Source: Taudactylus pleione (taxonomy: Eukaryota > Chordata > Amphibia > Anura > Myobatrachidae). Taken from it: a DNA stretch of 64,000 nucleotides. The number at the start of each line of letters is the position of its first letter. Within the stretch, counting starts at the first letter, position 1. The position numbers were made by a program, and so were the translations under genes. Below are positions 22,725 to 34,138 of this stretch, piece by piece. Location: positions 2,881,001-2,945,000 of the forward strand of contig JAUIMM010000637.1 in assembly GCA_031769625.1 (NCBI GenBank). The letters are read 5' to 3'. Below the pieces are notes generated by a model. It was not told the DNA's origin. It did not search any database and saw only the letters and a program-made list of their open reading frames with translations.

Positions 22725-23067
22725 GTACGCTAGTGAAAATCTATTGAGTAACTGGTTCTGTACATAGAATGCTTGAGAGCGACACATATTGCCAGCAATA
22801 AGTGAAAATATTCTGTTGTCAGTGTGACACCAACATCCCTAGTTATTCTTGCTACACGTACCAATTCATCCACTGGAGATATTGTGCTTATTCAGCGATG
22901 AGGATCTGCTGTTCCAGCTTTTAGCAGCTAGGAAATTACGGTCACTGTCACTTTGCAGTTCATTACTGTTTTCTGCTGCCTAAGCTACTCCATCAGAAAG
23001 CGGGTAGCGGTCTACTGGTAACGCAGCAATGTGCGCTGCCCTCGTGCCTGACTCAGGTAGTCTAACC
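22725..23067. other. Unassigned
   Basis: No coding frame or repeat family is recognised. It may belong to the 5' part of the Gypsy element. Confidence 0.25.
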
Positions 23068-23271
23068 CAGTGGTTCTCAAACTCGGTCCTCAGGACCCCA
23101 CACAGGTCACATTTTCCAGGTCACCCAGCAGGTGCACAGGTGTATTCATTACTCACTGACACATTTTAAAAGATCCACAGATGGAGCTAATTATTTCACT
23201 TGTGATTCTGTGAGGAGATCTGGAAAACATGCACTGTTTGGGATCCTGAGGACCGAGTTTGAGAACCTGTG
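23068..23271. mobile_element. hAT MITE (CAGTGGTTCTCAAACTCGG family)
   Basis: It has inverted ends cagtggttctcaaactcggt and accgagtttgagaacctgtg. The 8 bp outside (gtctaacc, ttctaacc) agree at 7 positions, a hAT target duplication. A second copy is at 25033-25239. Confidence 0.88.
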
Positions 23272-23279
23272 TTCTAACC

Positions 23280-23700
23280 CTTTCGGGATTCTGAGTGCCA
23301 GAATCCCGGATCCATCCCCCTCTGGGAGTATCCAGTCATATGCCGCCAAATTGAAACTGCTAGAAAAGAAATATGCTGGTGATGTATTAGCAAGTGAGCT
23401 CATCAGGGGCAACATTGTGTGCGGGACTTATAATGATGTCATTGGTGCACATTTATTACGTGAGAAGGAATTAACACAGGGCACAACTATACACATTCTG
23501 CAGGAGCAGTCCAATAAAAGTGCAATTGAATTTAAAAGAGAGTCTAATGTATGCGACCTCCGGCAACACGTGCAGCACAAACACGCTGTGTGAATTTAAT
23601 TGCGGTGGTCACCATCCCCATGAATGCCACAAATGTCCTGCTTTCGGTAAACACTGTAATGTTTATGGCAATCACCGTAGACGCACTGCAGTTTCATATA
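23280..23700 (+). pseudogene. Gypsy gag fragment with zinc knuckle
   Basis: The frame has KLKLLEKKYAGDVLASELIR, then GNIVCGTYND and LLREKELTQGTTIHI, the pattern of the end of Gypsy gag in fishes and frogs. After a stop at 23593 another frame gives the zinc knuckle C-E-F-N-C-G-G-H-H...C-P-A-F-G-K-H-C. Gag forms the virus-like particle and binds RNA. The fragment is broken and lacks the N-terminal half. Confidence 0.8.
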
Positions 23701-23709
23701 GTGGACAGT

Positions 23710-24244
23710 GGGCCTGATTCATTATGGATCGCTATTGCGATTGCAGCTGCGATTACGCATGCAGGACTGTTGCCTCAATATGTTAACGACAGCAAACGCA
23801 AAGTATTATAGTGACACCCAAAGCCAGCATAGAGAAGCCCACTACCGCTTTCGCACATCCGTAATACCTTGCAGTCCTGCGTATACATCGGGAACATCGA
23901 ATAACATCGGCCCCTCATGCACAATTACAGCAGGACTGACCTGACTCAGAAACTGCTAACCTCATCACACGCAGTGAGTACACAAGCTACGTATGGCATC
24001 GTAGTGGCTGATTTATGCACGCCCATGCAACGACGTTCAAACGGACTGGCACGCCTGCGTTCCGCCGACTACCCTGTCAACACCCCCAAATGCTCACTTC
24101 CTGTCAATCACTCTGTGATTGGTCTGCGTGATCTCTGCGATCGTAGTGCGATCGCAGTGGTGCCTTCTCGCACGCACACTGCAATGTATATGCATGCTCA
24201 GTATGCAACAATTGGCCGTCTGCATGCGTAACCGAATCAGGCCC
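23710..24244. mobile_element. Harbinger-like MITE, TSD AGT
   Basis: Ends GGGCCTGATTCATTATGG and aaccgaatcaggccc, with AGT at both sides (23707-23709, 24245-24247). It lies between gag and pol of the Gypsy remnant. The interior shares cgcctgcgttc and tcctgtcaatca with other copies. Confidence 0.85.
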
Positions 24245-24422
24245 AGTAATGTCAAACCTCTCCTTGGTTTGCCAGATAGCAAAAAATTGGGGTTAAGAAC
24301 TTTAGGTGCTGATATGCATGTCATTCCACAGGATGTTCCACAGTTAAAAGACTTTACTGATCTGTTCAATTGTGATACCATTGGGAAACTCACAGTCACA
24401 TACCACATGTGTTTAGTTGAGG

Positions 24423-24705
24423 CTGTCTCTCCCACAGTATGTGCTTCCAAACGTGTGCCTCTCACCATGAAGGGCTGAGGATGTCTCTCCCACAGTATGT
24501 GCTCCCAAACGTGTGCCTCTCACCATGAAGGACAAAGTGTGCCTCTCACCATGAAGGACTGAGGATGTCTCTCCCGCAGTATGTGCTCCCAAACGTGTGC
24601 CTCTCACCATGAAGGACAAAGTGTGCCTCTCACCATGAAGGACTGAGGATGTCTCTCCCGCAGTATGTGCTCCCAAACGTGTGCCTCTCACCATGAAGGA
24701 CAAAG
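24423..24705. repeat. 83-84-bp tandem duplication inside Gypsy pol
   Basis: The block with gtctctccc(a/g)cagtatgtgc and cctctcaccatgaagga starts near 24424, 24478, 24561 and 24645. Within each later unit a short piece (tgtgcctctcaccatgaagg) is itself doubled. It corresponds to the RVPL-TMK segment before RT. Confidence 0.9.
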
Positions 24706-25032
24706 TGGTGTTAAATCACATGACAGCATTGGGTGTCATTGCTCCAGTGTAGAAAGCCACACCGTGGGTGTCGGCTATGGTTGCTGCAGTAAAAAAAGAT
24801 GGATAAGTACGCATCTGTATTGACCCTGTGCATCTGGACAAAGCTCTGATGAGATCACATCACCCTCTCAGAACTGTAGTGCAAGTAATAGCTGATATGC
24901 CAAATGCAAAGATATATTTACCACTCTAGATGCCAAATGTGGATTCTGGCAGATCACATTGGACAAGGAATCATCCATTCTCACCACGTTGACACCTGTG
25001 AGCAGGTGTGCCTTCATCCGAATTTTCTACGG

Positions 25033-25239
25033 CAGTGGTTCTCAAACTCGGTCATCAGGACACCAAACAGTTCACGTTTTCCAGGTTACCCAGCAGGAGT
25101 ACAGGTAAATTCATCATTACTCGCTGTCACATTGTAAACGATCCACAGGTGGAGCTAATTATTTAACTTGTGATTCTGTGAGGAGACATGGAAAACGTGC
25201 ACTGTTTGTTGTCCCGAGGACCTAGTTTGAGAACCTGTG
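25033..25239. mobile_element. hAT MITE, second copy of the 23068 family
   Basis: Ends cagtggttctcaaactcggt and tagtttgagaacctgtg. Most of the interior matches 23068-23271, for example ggagctaattattt and cttgtgattctgtgaggag. It interrupts the RT of the Gypsy remnant. Confidence 0.85.
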
Positions 25240-26103
25240 CCCAACGACATATGCAGTAGCAGTAAACTATTCCAACATTGCTTAAAGGGGTACCCTTGTG
25301 AGATCATTATGGATACCATCCTCATTTGGGGTTGCACCATGGAAGAACACACCATGCACCTCCGCAAGGTGCTCCAAAGATTCCGTGAGATCAACATACA
25401 GTTAAAGTCTGACAAGTGTCATTTCAGAGTCACTGAGGTCCTATATGTTGGCTGTCTCTTAACTTCAGTGGGTATTAAGCTGGATCAATTTAGGAGGTCA
25501 GACACCCTTCCTAAAAGTGCAGCTCACCTTCATCGTTCACCTTGAGTCCAGTGCACAATATCCTTTTACCGTGTTTCTTAAGCTGGATCCTGCCAAGACA
25601 CAGGCAATCCCCACAGAAAAATTGAGTCTGCAGAATTTTTTTGGTATGACCAACTACCTTTCAAAATTTCTGCCACATTACAGTGAGGTCACAGCTCTGC
25701 TCCACCAGCTTTTGCACAATAATGTTGTATGGTGTTGATTGGGCTGCCATGCTGTTGCTATATCTCGCCTCAAGGCTATGCTCACTTCCAGCCTGGTGCT
25801 CCAATTTTTTGAAGTGCATGTTCCTTTTGTGATTTCTGCCGATTGCCTCCCAGCATGGTCTTGGTGCTGTCTGTCTGCAGCATAACAAACCCATCGAGTT
25901 TGCTTCCAGGGCCCTTACACTCAGATTGAAAAGGAACTGTTGGCTCTAGTCTTTGCTTGTCAAAAGTTTCCCGAGTTCATCTATGGGCATCTAGTGCTGG
26001 GTGAGACAGACCACCAACCTCGGATTGCCATTTTCCACAAAATACTGCTTCAGAAAAAAATCAATGATTCATGTTCAAGCTCCAAAAGTACCCTCTGGAT
26101 GTG

Positions 26104-26609
26104 GGACCTCATTCAGACCCGCTGATGGTGAGGCCCTGCGCACGCGCAGCGGCCGCAGTGCACGTGTGCAAGCCCCGGAGCGAGTGACAAATTCACTTGC
26201 TCCGGGGCTGGCAACAAAAGGGGCAGCTGTCGATGTTGATCGACAGCTCGCCCCATTTTGTAGGCGGGGAGGGGGGGTGGCCGGACAAACGGAGGCGTTC
26301 CTGAAGGAACGCCTGCCGTTTGTAGGCGGCCCTACCGACATCAGCAGTGATGTCAGTAGGTAGCTTCTTGCTCTGTTAGAGCAGGAAGCTACCTACCTGG
26401 GGCTTGCGGGAGACGAGCCCCGACCCCAAGGGTCTCATCACAAGCTCCGATGGTCGCGATGGTCTCGACCATCACCTGCTCACTCGCTAAAGCTGTGGGT
26501 GGTCACCCACAGCTTAGCGAGCAGCCAGTAGGCCGGATTTTAAAGAAGAAGCGGCCGCCTTCATTCAGAACGAGCGCTCGCATTTTGCGAGCGGCTCTGA
26601 AAGGGGTCC
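26104..26609. mobile_element. Harbinger-like MITE, hairpin-rich, TSD GTG
   Basis: Ends ggacctcattcagaccc and gcggctctgaaaggggtcc are decayed versions of the family ends, with GTG on both sides (26101-26103, 26610-26612). Consecutive hairpins include cgagctgtcgatgttgatcg-type arms at 26225-26250 and the agctgtgggtggtcaccc block near 26495. It splits RNase H of the Gypsy remnant. Confidence 0.8.
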
Positions 26610-27010
26610 GTGGTGTACAAATATGGAAAGGACCTCCATGTCGCTAACACCTAATCACGTGCTCACCTCCCGGACTCAGGTGTCTCTGATGCTGATGATG
26701 ACCTGGATGTCATGGACTTTGATGTCCTCTACTCCAGGTGCATGAAGGAGCTCTCTAATGCGGTACTCTGGGCTAAACTTGTGTTATCCTGCATGACTGG
26801 ACTTCTTCCTCAGACAACTGTCTCATAACCTCAAGTCTTTCTTCACCTTCATTCATTTCACCAAGGAATAGAACATCTCACATGTCACCAGCAGTCCTCC
26901 ACAGCACAACGGACTAGCAGAAAGGGCTGTACGTCCTGCAAAGTACCTGTTAGACAAATGTTATAGTGATGGTTCTGACGTGTTTATAATGCTCCTCAAT
27001 TTGAGAAATA
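26610..27010 (+). pseudogene. Gypsy RNase H end and integrase fragment
   Basis: VVYKYGKDLHVANT at the start matches the end of Gypsy RNase H. Further on, SPQHNGLAERAVRPAKYLLD (about 26893-26955) is the end of the integrase core. The zinc-binding part and most of the core are missing. Confidence 0.7.
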
Positions 27011-27079
27011 CTCAGTACCTGTTCAGATCTCTTATGGGATTCCAAGTAGAACCGTGTAAATACTTGGATTGGATGTAAA

Positions 27080-27480
27080 CAGGTCCAAATTACATAATTT
27101 TTGCTGGTTTTATCAATTTTAAAGAAATCCAAAACTAAAACCGAACCAAATCACTTGAGGGTGGTTTTGCCAAAATCATAAAATTTTTCGGGAAGTGTTT
27201 GTTATACAGGAAGTTTTTGTTACCTTTGTTATACAGGACGTTTTTGTTACCCTCACTGCTCCCCACTTCACTCCTAGACAGAGCAGTGCATGCTCTATTT
27301 TCTCTTCAGCAGCCATCTTGAGGAAGTCCTTGCTGGGTGCTGCCATCCTTGGTAAGCCAATTCACAGTAAGTGCCTGTGATCCCCCAGTGTTAAAGTACC
27401 AGGTGGATCAGAGTGCTACAATTATATCAGTGCTGTGTACCTGTTACTATATACTTACCTGCTACATTAACCTGTGTCAT
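27080..27480. other. hAT-like end fragment and possible LTR of the Copia element
   Basis: 27125-27185 (accaaatcacttgaggg, tggttttgccaaaatc) resembles the right-end segment of the large hAT elements. 27190-27252 has a doubled gttatacagga(a/c)gtttttgtta. 27370-27600 contains an AATAAA at 27503 and could be an LTR, but no partner was found. Confidence 0.35.
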
Positions 27481-27845
27481 CTGTCAACATGTTGTGCCTG
27501 AGTAATAAACTTTTGACCTGGTTAAGTTATCTACCATGTGGATTAAGCTCCATCACACACCACTGTCACCTATATCAACTAGAGGATCTTCCAATAGGTT
27601 TTGGGCCCAGTACAGAAAAGTATATATTCACAAGTAAGGGCAAAAATGTACAATGCAGGAGCAAACATGAACTTTACCCGGTTGGCAGGTTCAGAAATTT
27701 ATGCTAAATGGAAAATCGCTATGCAGATGCAGTAAAAGCAGGAAAAGTTATGGAAAGTCACTAATGATCCTGGTGATAATCCCAAGACAGACGATGCGGA
27801 TAAAGCCATGGAAACAATAGGTCTAGCTGTACAACAGCATTTATA

Positions 27846-28223
27846 CAGTGTCGGACTGGGGCATGATGGACCCACCTTGGGAATACAGTGATAGGGGCCC
27901 ATACTTTGAGGTGTGTCCAGCCTCCAGAGGTGGTGTGACCAGTCTCCACAGAGGCAAGGCTAACCATTGGAGAGTGCATGGTCTGGGCCCCTTTAAAAAA
28001 ATATATAGTAAATACTGCTAGTTCATGCATGATAATGTACCAGATTAATAACAGCAATGCATTGTAGAAACTACACCATAATCCTGTGCAGTATAATGTA
28101 ACATATGTATAATGCATAATTCAATTGCACAGTCTGGAACCTGCTCCTAGAGGAGGGGGTAGGCCCTCAGGCAGTGGGGCCTACTGGGAGTTTCCTGTAC
28201 CCCTGTGGGCAAGTACGACCCTG
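27846..28223. mobile_element. hAT MITE (CAGTGTCGGAC family) in Copia gag
   Basis: Ends cagtgtcggactggggc and aagtacgaccctg. The 8-bp flanks catttata and catgtata agree at 7 positions. Removing it rejoins the Copia gag reading. Confidence 0.85.
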
Positions 28224-29208
28224 CATGTATATTCCATAATTCATGGGAAAGTGACATCACATGAAATGTGGATAGAATTGCAGATGTCTTATGAAGACAA
28301 AGTCCTAATGAGTTGAATCAACCTGATGTGTACTCTGTACAGCACAAGCTAACTGTTTGCTAGAATATGAATGAATGTATAGATGGGATGCTGTCTATAT
28401 CTCAGCAATTGACTTCAGTAGACGTCCAAGTAGACAAGGAGACGGTTGCAATGGTGATGCTGAGATTGTACGGGCCAAGCTTCTGCAGTTTCAATAGCGT
28501 ATACCTGTTGAACTAATAATGAGAATTCAAAGGGCATGAAAGCTAAAAGGCCCAAGTGCAAGTGCTTCAAATAACACAAAATGGGACATAAGGCCTAAGA
28601 ATGTAAAGCAAGTAAACCAAGTGGTATAGAGGATAAAGTCTTATATGCCACGAAAGTTGTGGCAATTACTGTGCTCTTAAGAATTAAAGGTGAAACAGAA
28701 GATGTTCTATTTGTGCCAGATCTAGGAACCAATTTGATTGCCATCACTGTACTTGAGAAGAAGAGATACAAGGTCCAATTCGCAGAGGGACAGTGTGTTG
28801 TGTACAATAAAAGAGGGTCTGTAATTGCAATGGCAACCCAGCGCCAACAACTGTATATCCTAGACACTGTGGAGTGTTGTGCAGTGGCAGCTTCAGATTT
28901 TAAACAGTATTAGACTGTGGCATAGGAAGCTGGGTCACTTAGGGTATGACAATGTACAGAAGCTTGAAGACGGCATGGTGATGGGGATGTCAGTGTCCAG
29001 AGCTACAGCACCATTGGAACTAGTGCCCACGGATGTGTGTGGACCAATGGAGGTGGAGTCAATGAGTGGGAACCATTAGTTCATGACACTCATAGATACA
29101 AGGATGACGCACATAAACAGTACAGTACTTCCTGAAAATTAAAAGTGAAATTAACAGCAAAACTGCAGAATACAAGACTCTAGTAGAAACCCAGAGGCCT
29201 GAAACTAA

Positions 29209-29383
29209 GGCGTATATTTACTAAAGTGCTGATTTGTAGAGTTGGAGATGTTGCCCATAGCAACCAATCAGATTATGCTTAACATTTATCTGGCACCTTC
29301 TAGAAGATAATAGCTAGAATTCAATTGGTTGTTATGGGCAACATCTCCACTTCTAAAAACACTCACTTTAGTAAATATACCCC
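29209..29383. mobile_element. 175-bp MITE, TSD TAA, in Copia integrase
   Basis: The ends ggcgtatatttactaaag and ctttagtaaatatacccc are inverted, with TAA outside each end (29206-29208, 29384-29386). Inner arms gatgttgcccatagcaacca and ttggttgttatgggcaacat also pair, so the element folds into a near-complete hairpin. Confidence 0.9.
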
Positions 29384-29605
29384 TAATAGTGTTAAGTTCT
29401 GAAAATGGTAGAAAATATGAAAACAGAGATCTTGCTATTTTTGTAAAGAGGAATAGTATCCAACACCCATTAGCAATTGCCTACACACCTGAGCAAAACA
29501 AAAAGAGCAATCAATGAGAAAGCATTGACTGATAAGTGATGCAGATCTGGATAATAGAATCTGGGCAGAAGCAGCCCTTACTGCAGTATACCTCAAGAAT
29601 CTAGC

Positions 29606-29950
29606 TCAGGCATGCCGACAATCTGGCTGCCTCTTCCGGGAGGAGGCAGCCAGCTCGGCACATCGGTGAGGGGGAGGGGGGCGTGATGCAATTTCAAGGG
29701 TGGGGCGGGGCATAGCCACGCAATCGCATCATCGTGCCCCTGGCGAAGATTACTGGCATTGTGTAGTTGGGGGCCATCGCGTCATCAGCTCTCCCAAACC
29801 AGCCACTTAAACAAGGTGAGTGTGGACACCAGCGGGGGTAGGGGGGGTGGGGGAGGGGTCGTGTTGCCGGTCGAGAGACTTTCCTGCTCTTCCTGGGGGT
29901 CGGTTGCGACACCCGATTTTTGAGAGGCTCCCGGCCATTTCAGTAGGGTA
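29606..29950 (+). mobile_element. 345-bp non-autonomous element in Copia integrase
   Basis: Flanks aatctagc (29598-29605) and gatctagc (29951-29958) form a 7-8-bp target duplication. The interior shares aatcgcatcatcg, gacacccgattttt and a gaggctcc block with 34139-34412. It has no A-tail or tRNA head, so a hAT-like MITE is more likely than a SINE. Confidence 0.7.
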
Positions 29951-30110
29951 GATCTAGCACCTACAGTGGCAGTCAAAACTAAAACACCATTGGAGAGGAG
30001 TTCCGGTAAAAAGCCACGTGTCTATCTTCTCCACGTGTCTATCATATCATTTACATGTAAAGCATATGCTCATATCTTGAAAGAAAGAAGACGGAAGTTA
30101 GATCCCGTAT

Positions 30111-31270
30111 CTATCTCAAGTGCCCAAGGGCATCCATTTCTGGGGCAGCACATCAGGCCCCCCTGCGTCGGAGCCCCTCCCTCATTGCCTTATTACTGGT
30201 AGGGCGGCCGACATGAACATCCCATGCAGGGTTGGACTAAGAGATATGCTGGTCCCATATATTCAGTGATGTGGACGGCATCTGTAGTATGTGAGGCTGC
30301 AGTGCATACCGCCTGCCGCAGTGTGTGGCCATTGACACACAGGCAAGGCCTCCTCCCCCTGCTTCCTCGTCGGGCCATGGGCATATAGTGGACTAAAAAG
30401 GGTCAGGAGAGTTACTGCTTGTGTCTGGCATCCGCATATTATTGACTGTAATTACTCCACTTGTTTAGCCTCTACCTGCTGCGCTCACCCACGCTGTCAG
30501 CTCACCTATATCTTATACAGTACTACTTCAGGCACGGGACTGAGCGATGCCATTAGCCTGATTCTGTCTCTAGCTGATACGTCTATGGAGGATTCTCCTA
30601 AAATATCGAGACACTATCCTGAAGGCTTGGTAAACTTTCCTCTTATAGCCCTGTGCAAATAGCAGTTTTTATTATATTCCTCAGCTGCTATCATTCAAGT
30701 GTTGTTTATAGAAATGCTTTAGTGTGATTTATTACAAGTGGATACTCTATTGGGCACAGTGACAATCTAGGAACTATTGGTTTATACTAATCTCCTGGAC
30801 ATCATTTAGTGCTGTATTCCTTTTCTGAAAAAAAATGGCATACTGTATTTATTATTCTAGTTTATTATATTTTATTATACTGGCGATTGTCAACTGAAGG
30901 TTTATAACCTTATAATGAAATTGGGTGGAGGGACGACAACACTTTTGTGCCTAGGGGCAGCCTGCTGCTAATTGCTGGCATTAGTATAGTAATACTGTAT
31001 ATGATATCGGTCGGCAGCAATAAGGCATATTCCCATGTCATCTTTTAAAAAGAAAGAAAATGGATGTGTGCACTGATGTGAATGTTCATCTTCAGATGGA
31101 GGCAGCCATTGTGGCCTACGGGTTTTTTCGTGAAATCCTTAATTTCGTATTGCCGCTCCAGCCATTCTCCTCCATTATTTGTGAGGATTTATTCCTCCAT
31201 TCCAATTCAACTACGATAAGTCATGTTATATCCTGACACGATATTCTGGGGAATCGTTCTATCCTTGTAA
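30111..31270. other. Unassigned, no gene seen
   Basis: A/T-rich with no coding similarity recognised. Short open frames lack codon character, and no repeat family is recognised. Confidence 0.3.
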
Positions 31271-31672
31271 TACAGGGGTGGCCAAACAGTCAGAGGCAAA
31301 GAGCCAAACAATATCTGTAGTCAAGTTAAAGCGCCGATAGCCACACCCCATTTTTGTGCGCACGCCTTTGGTAGGACATTTGCAGGAGCATGACCTTGTG
31401 TCACACCCCTGTTTTTAGTCACGCTGGAGGCGAGCTCAGGACATTGAAAATACACAATTTACATAATTTTCCCAATATCATTTTTTTTTAACCTTTTTAC
31501 TTTGCTGTCATTTTTTATTAGTGGGACTTTTGTCAGTCTTTGTTTTCAATCATTTTTGAATGCCCTTTATGCAATGCCCCCTGTAGTAGTACCCATTATG
31601 CAGTGCCCCCTGTAGTAGTGCCCATTATGCAGTGTCCCCTGTAGTAGTGCCCCTTATGCAGTGCCCCCCTGG
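31271..31672. repeat. Old hAT-like repeat with a short tandem tail
   Basis: It begins with caggggtggccaaacagtc (about 31274), a hAT-type start. At 31570-31670 a unit of about 33 bp (gccccctgtagtagtgccca, ttatgcagt) is repeated three to four times. The right end is not clear. Confidence 0.45.
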
Positions 31673-32079
31673 GGGTACACACAATTACCGCAGCTGTAGG
31701 CAGTGCTGAGCATGAGCTGCTTTTACGGATGTAACGGCGCATGCGCAACACTGATTACAGCTGCGGTACGGTAGGTATAGGCAGGGAAAAGTATCTGTCT
31801 CCTGAAACGTTGTCATCGCAAAAATTACAACTTTTCGGAATAGATACCAATGGAGAGGAGGAATGATGGATTCCACCGGTAATTATTAGGTAGAACTCCA
31901 TGCAAGTTCTAAACCTAATTACCTCCATCGAGTTTTTAGTAATGATGAATAGGCCCCCTAGTGAGTTGAAAAGCTACAAAGCTACAATTTACTGAAAATG
32001 GATTCAGGCCACAAAATGGCTCCCCCCATGTTAAAGCCTGCCTGTCACCTGCCTCTGTGGTGTTATTTTATCCCACAGT
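31673..32079. other. Unassigned
   Basis: It holds an imperfect inverted pair (taccgcagctgtaggcag against tacagctgcggtac) near 31686-31768, probably a MITE remnant. No gene is seen. Confidence 0.3.
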
Positions 32080-32377
32080 GGGCCTGATTCAGAGGCGCAC
32101 ATGGAGTCGATGCCGCAAGCAAGCGGCCGATGTTTCCAGTCTGTGCATACGTTTCAGCTACACTGCGCAAGCTTCCTGATGGTTGCTAGCGGGAGAAACA
32201 GGGTGAATTTGGACCCAGAAAGAGGCAAGTTCAGTGGGCGTTTCTGGGTGGTCACAGGAGGGTGGCTAGCCAGATGTGGGCCGTCGCGGTCAGCATAGAT
32301 GGCCGTGTTCAGATGGATAGGGCTCCTCCATAGGGCGGGTGCACAACTGCAACTCCGTCCACCTTCGAATCAGGCCC
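32080..32377. mobile_element. Harbinger-like MITE, short copy
   Basis: Ends gggcctgattcagaggc and cttcgaatcaggccc. The interior differs from the other copies. Flanks AGT and AAT match only partly. Confidence 0.75.
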
Positions 32378-32388
32378 AATGTCTTGTG

Positions 32389-32765
32389 CAGGGGTGTATC
32401 TATACCGGGTGCACGGACCCCTGGGTCCAGGGGGGGCCACACCGCACACCCTGCACCCATATTAATAATACTTACCTCTTGGGAGTCCCCCATCGGCGGT
32501 AGCAGCTCAGTACAAATCGCCTGGCCACTGCAGCCAATTTTCCCGGCGTTTTGCGCATGCGCAGTAGGGAAATTACCGGGAAAATGGCTGCCTTGCCATT
32601 TTCCCGGTGACCTGCGCTTGTACAGTAGCCACTGGGCACAGACTAGTGTCCAGAATCTACTGGTGCGCTCAGTGCGCTGACGGCTGGCGGGGAGAGAGGA
32701 GAGGGCCCTGGACGGGGAATGCACATGGGCCCTCTGCTCTCTTGTAGTATGCAAGTATGCCCCTG
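32389..32765. mobile_element. hAT MITE (CAGGGGTGTATCTA family)
   Basis: Ends caggggtgtatctatacc and gcaagtatgcccctg. The 8-bp flanks gtcttgtg and gtcttgta agree at 7 positions. Internal arms include ccgggaaaatggc against gccattttcccgg. Confidence 0.85.
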
Positions 32766-32773
32766 GTCTTGTA

Positions 32774-34138
32774 GTATGCAAATAAAAACAAGATTCCCCT
32801 AAGAACCTTGATCACATAAGAGAGAGCATTTTATCCACTGTCTGGAGATAGCTGGTAAAATCTCAAATTGGTGTCTCTGTCCTGTTGTCCCTATCGGACA
32901 GATATGTCCAGATTGGGTGATGCTCTTGGTCACTGCTGCTCTGTATACCTTAGTAGTGGGGAAGGGGCACTGCCATGTACAAGTGCCAAACCCTGCTTTG
33001 AGAGAGGAAAAAGGGCGTGGAAGGCCAAGTGTGCCGAAAGTGCTGGCCCTACCTCTGTGACCACACCCCTTTGTCATGTTTTTCCTCATTTCCCCAACAA
33101 ACAATCAGCAGGTATGCTAGTGCCCGTGCCAGGTGCCCTGGGCAACACATTTTTTATCAACATTTAAAAAATTCCCTTATACCACTTCATATTAATGTGT
33201 ATGTATGTGTAATTGTAGGAAAGAGCCTGGGGAGGGTGTGCTGCAGAGCAGAGCATCGGTTCCGAGTTTGTATGGAATGGAGAAGGTTAAAAGAAAGAAG
33301 TAGTTTCAAGTACATAGTGTTGCAACATATAAAAGAAACACATTCGTAATGAGTAGTGTGCCCAGGGGTGCTAGGCCATGGGGGTGGCACTGTCGCTGCC
33401 TGGCGGCACACTATTCTTCTGTGCAGGATGGCAGGATAGGCACCATGCTGCAAGGAAAGCTCTTTGTATGATGTCACATTGGGGCGGGGGGTGCCAGGCT
33501 GGGGCTGTTACAGCACTGGATGAAAATGAAGGCGAGGAGCTGCAGATATGATGTAGGTACATAGTGAGGGGCTAATATGGCATGATTTGCATAATGTTAT
33601 CCCCACCTTCTCCCTGCTGACCCACATTTCCCGCCATGCTGCAGCAGCGAGGGTGAGGCCACATGACGTGAAGAGCCCAGTCCCGGGGTGGTCATCTTCA
33701 TCTCCTATCTCGGAGATAAGAAATGAAACGTAGGTAAGTATGGAACACTTTCTGCTGCTTCTAACTCAGTAGTGCTATAGGGCTGATACTAAGTTGGGAG
33801 CAGTGGTGGACTTTACCGAGGGACTACCCCATAAAATGTGCCACCCCCAGTGACTGGCTAGCAGTGGCCTCCCTTTGGAAGTGCTCCCTGCTAATCGAAT
33901 GATGATGTTTTATCCCCCTAGGACTGTCAGTTCGGACTGCAATAGCAGAGGGCACTCCCCATGGAAAGCCTCTCCACTGCTATCACGGCAGTCCTTACCG
34001 GCTTCCAGGGGCTGCGGCCAATGCAGTCCCTAGAAGTCAGACAGCTTGTTAAGTTGCACACATGCACACAAGTACATACCCTCCCCCCGCCTCCGGTTGG
34101 CAAACTTTGCACCTGGAACAAACCATGCTGCAGGAGGG
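32774..34138. other. Unassigned, no gene seen
   Basis: Several C/G-rich patches and short frames, none with recognisable protein similarity. 33360-33520 (cccaggggtgctaggcc) may be an old hAT fragment. Confidence 0.3.

Larger units (their letters stand above)
24248..26060 (+). pseudogene. Gypsy pol fragment: linker, reverse transcriptase, RNase H
   Basis: 24248-24476 reads VKPLLGLPDSKKLGLRTL and FTDLFNCDTIGKLTVTYH, the spacer before RT. Later come WVSAMVAAVKKDG and DPVHLDKALMRSHHPLRT (24770-24880), then TTLDAKCGFWQITLDK around 24920 in another frame. 25285-25490 reads EIIMDTILIWG (the catalytic YxDD region, altered) and LRKVLQRFREINIQLK. 25600-25740 gives FFGMTNYLSKFLPHYSE, and 25940-26060 the start of RNase H (KELLALVFACQKFPEFIYG). 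Many stops; a dead copy. Confidence 0.85.
23280..27010 (+). mobile_element. Gypsy (Ty3-type) retrotransposon remnant, interrupted by MITEs
   Basis: In order: gag with a zinc knuckle (23280-23700), linker and RT (24248-25020, 25240-25560), RNase H (25570-26060, 26610-26740) and integrase (26860-26960). Three MITEs (23710-24244, 25033-25239, 26104-26609) split it, and there is a small tandem duplication at 24423-24705. Stops and frameshifts are frequent. No LTR pair could be established. Confidence 0.85.
27480..30110 (+). mobile_element. Copia (Ty1-type) retrotransposon remnant, plus strand
   Basis: Order: gag, zinc knuckle, protease, pre-integrase and integrase, all degenerate, ending in the integrase C-terminal part at about 30105. 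Three younger insertions split it: a hAT MITE (27846-28223), a TAA-flanked MITE (29209-29383) and a 345-bp element (29606-29950). RT is absent here. Confidence 0.85.
27640..30110 (+). pseudogene. Copia gag-protease-integrase, degenerate
   Basis: Gag pieces: YAKWKIAMQMQ and DNPKTDDADK (27695-27815), then VTSHEMWIELQMSYEDK after the hAT MITE (about 28250-28300). A zinc knuckle with stops follows (KCFK.HKMGHKA, 28558-28600). Protease and beyond: EDVLFVPDLGTNLIAITVLE (28700-28755) and QQLYILD. Pre-integrase: LWHRKLGHLGYDNVQKLEDG (28917-28975). Integrase: LELVPTDVCGPMEVESMSG (29018-29076), then LSSENGRKYEN and YTPEQNKKSNQ after the MITE (29389-29515), and CKAYAHILKERRRKLDP (about 30058-30105). Multiple stops and frameshifts. 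Confidence 0.85.
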
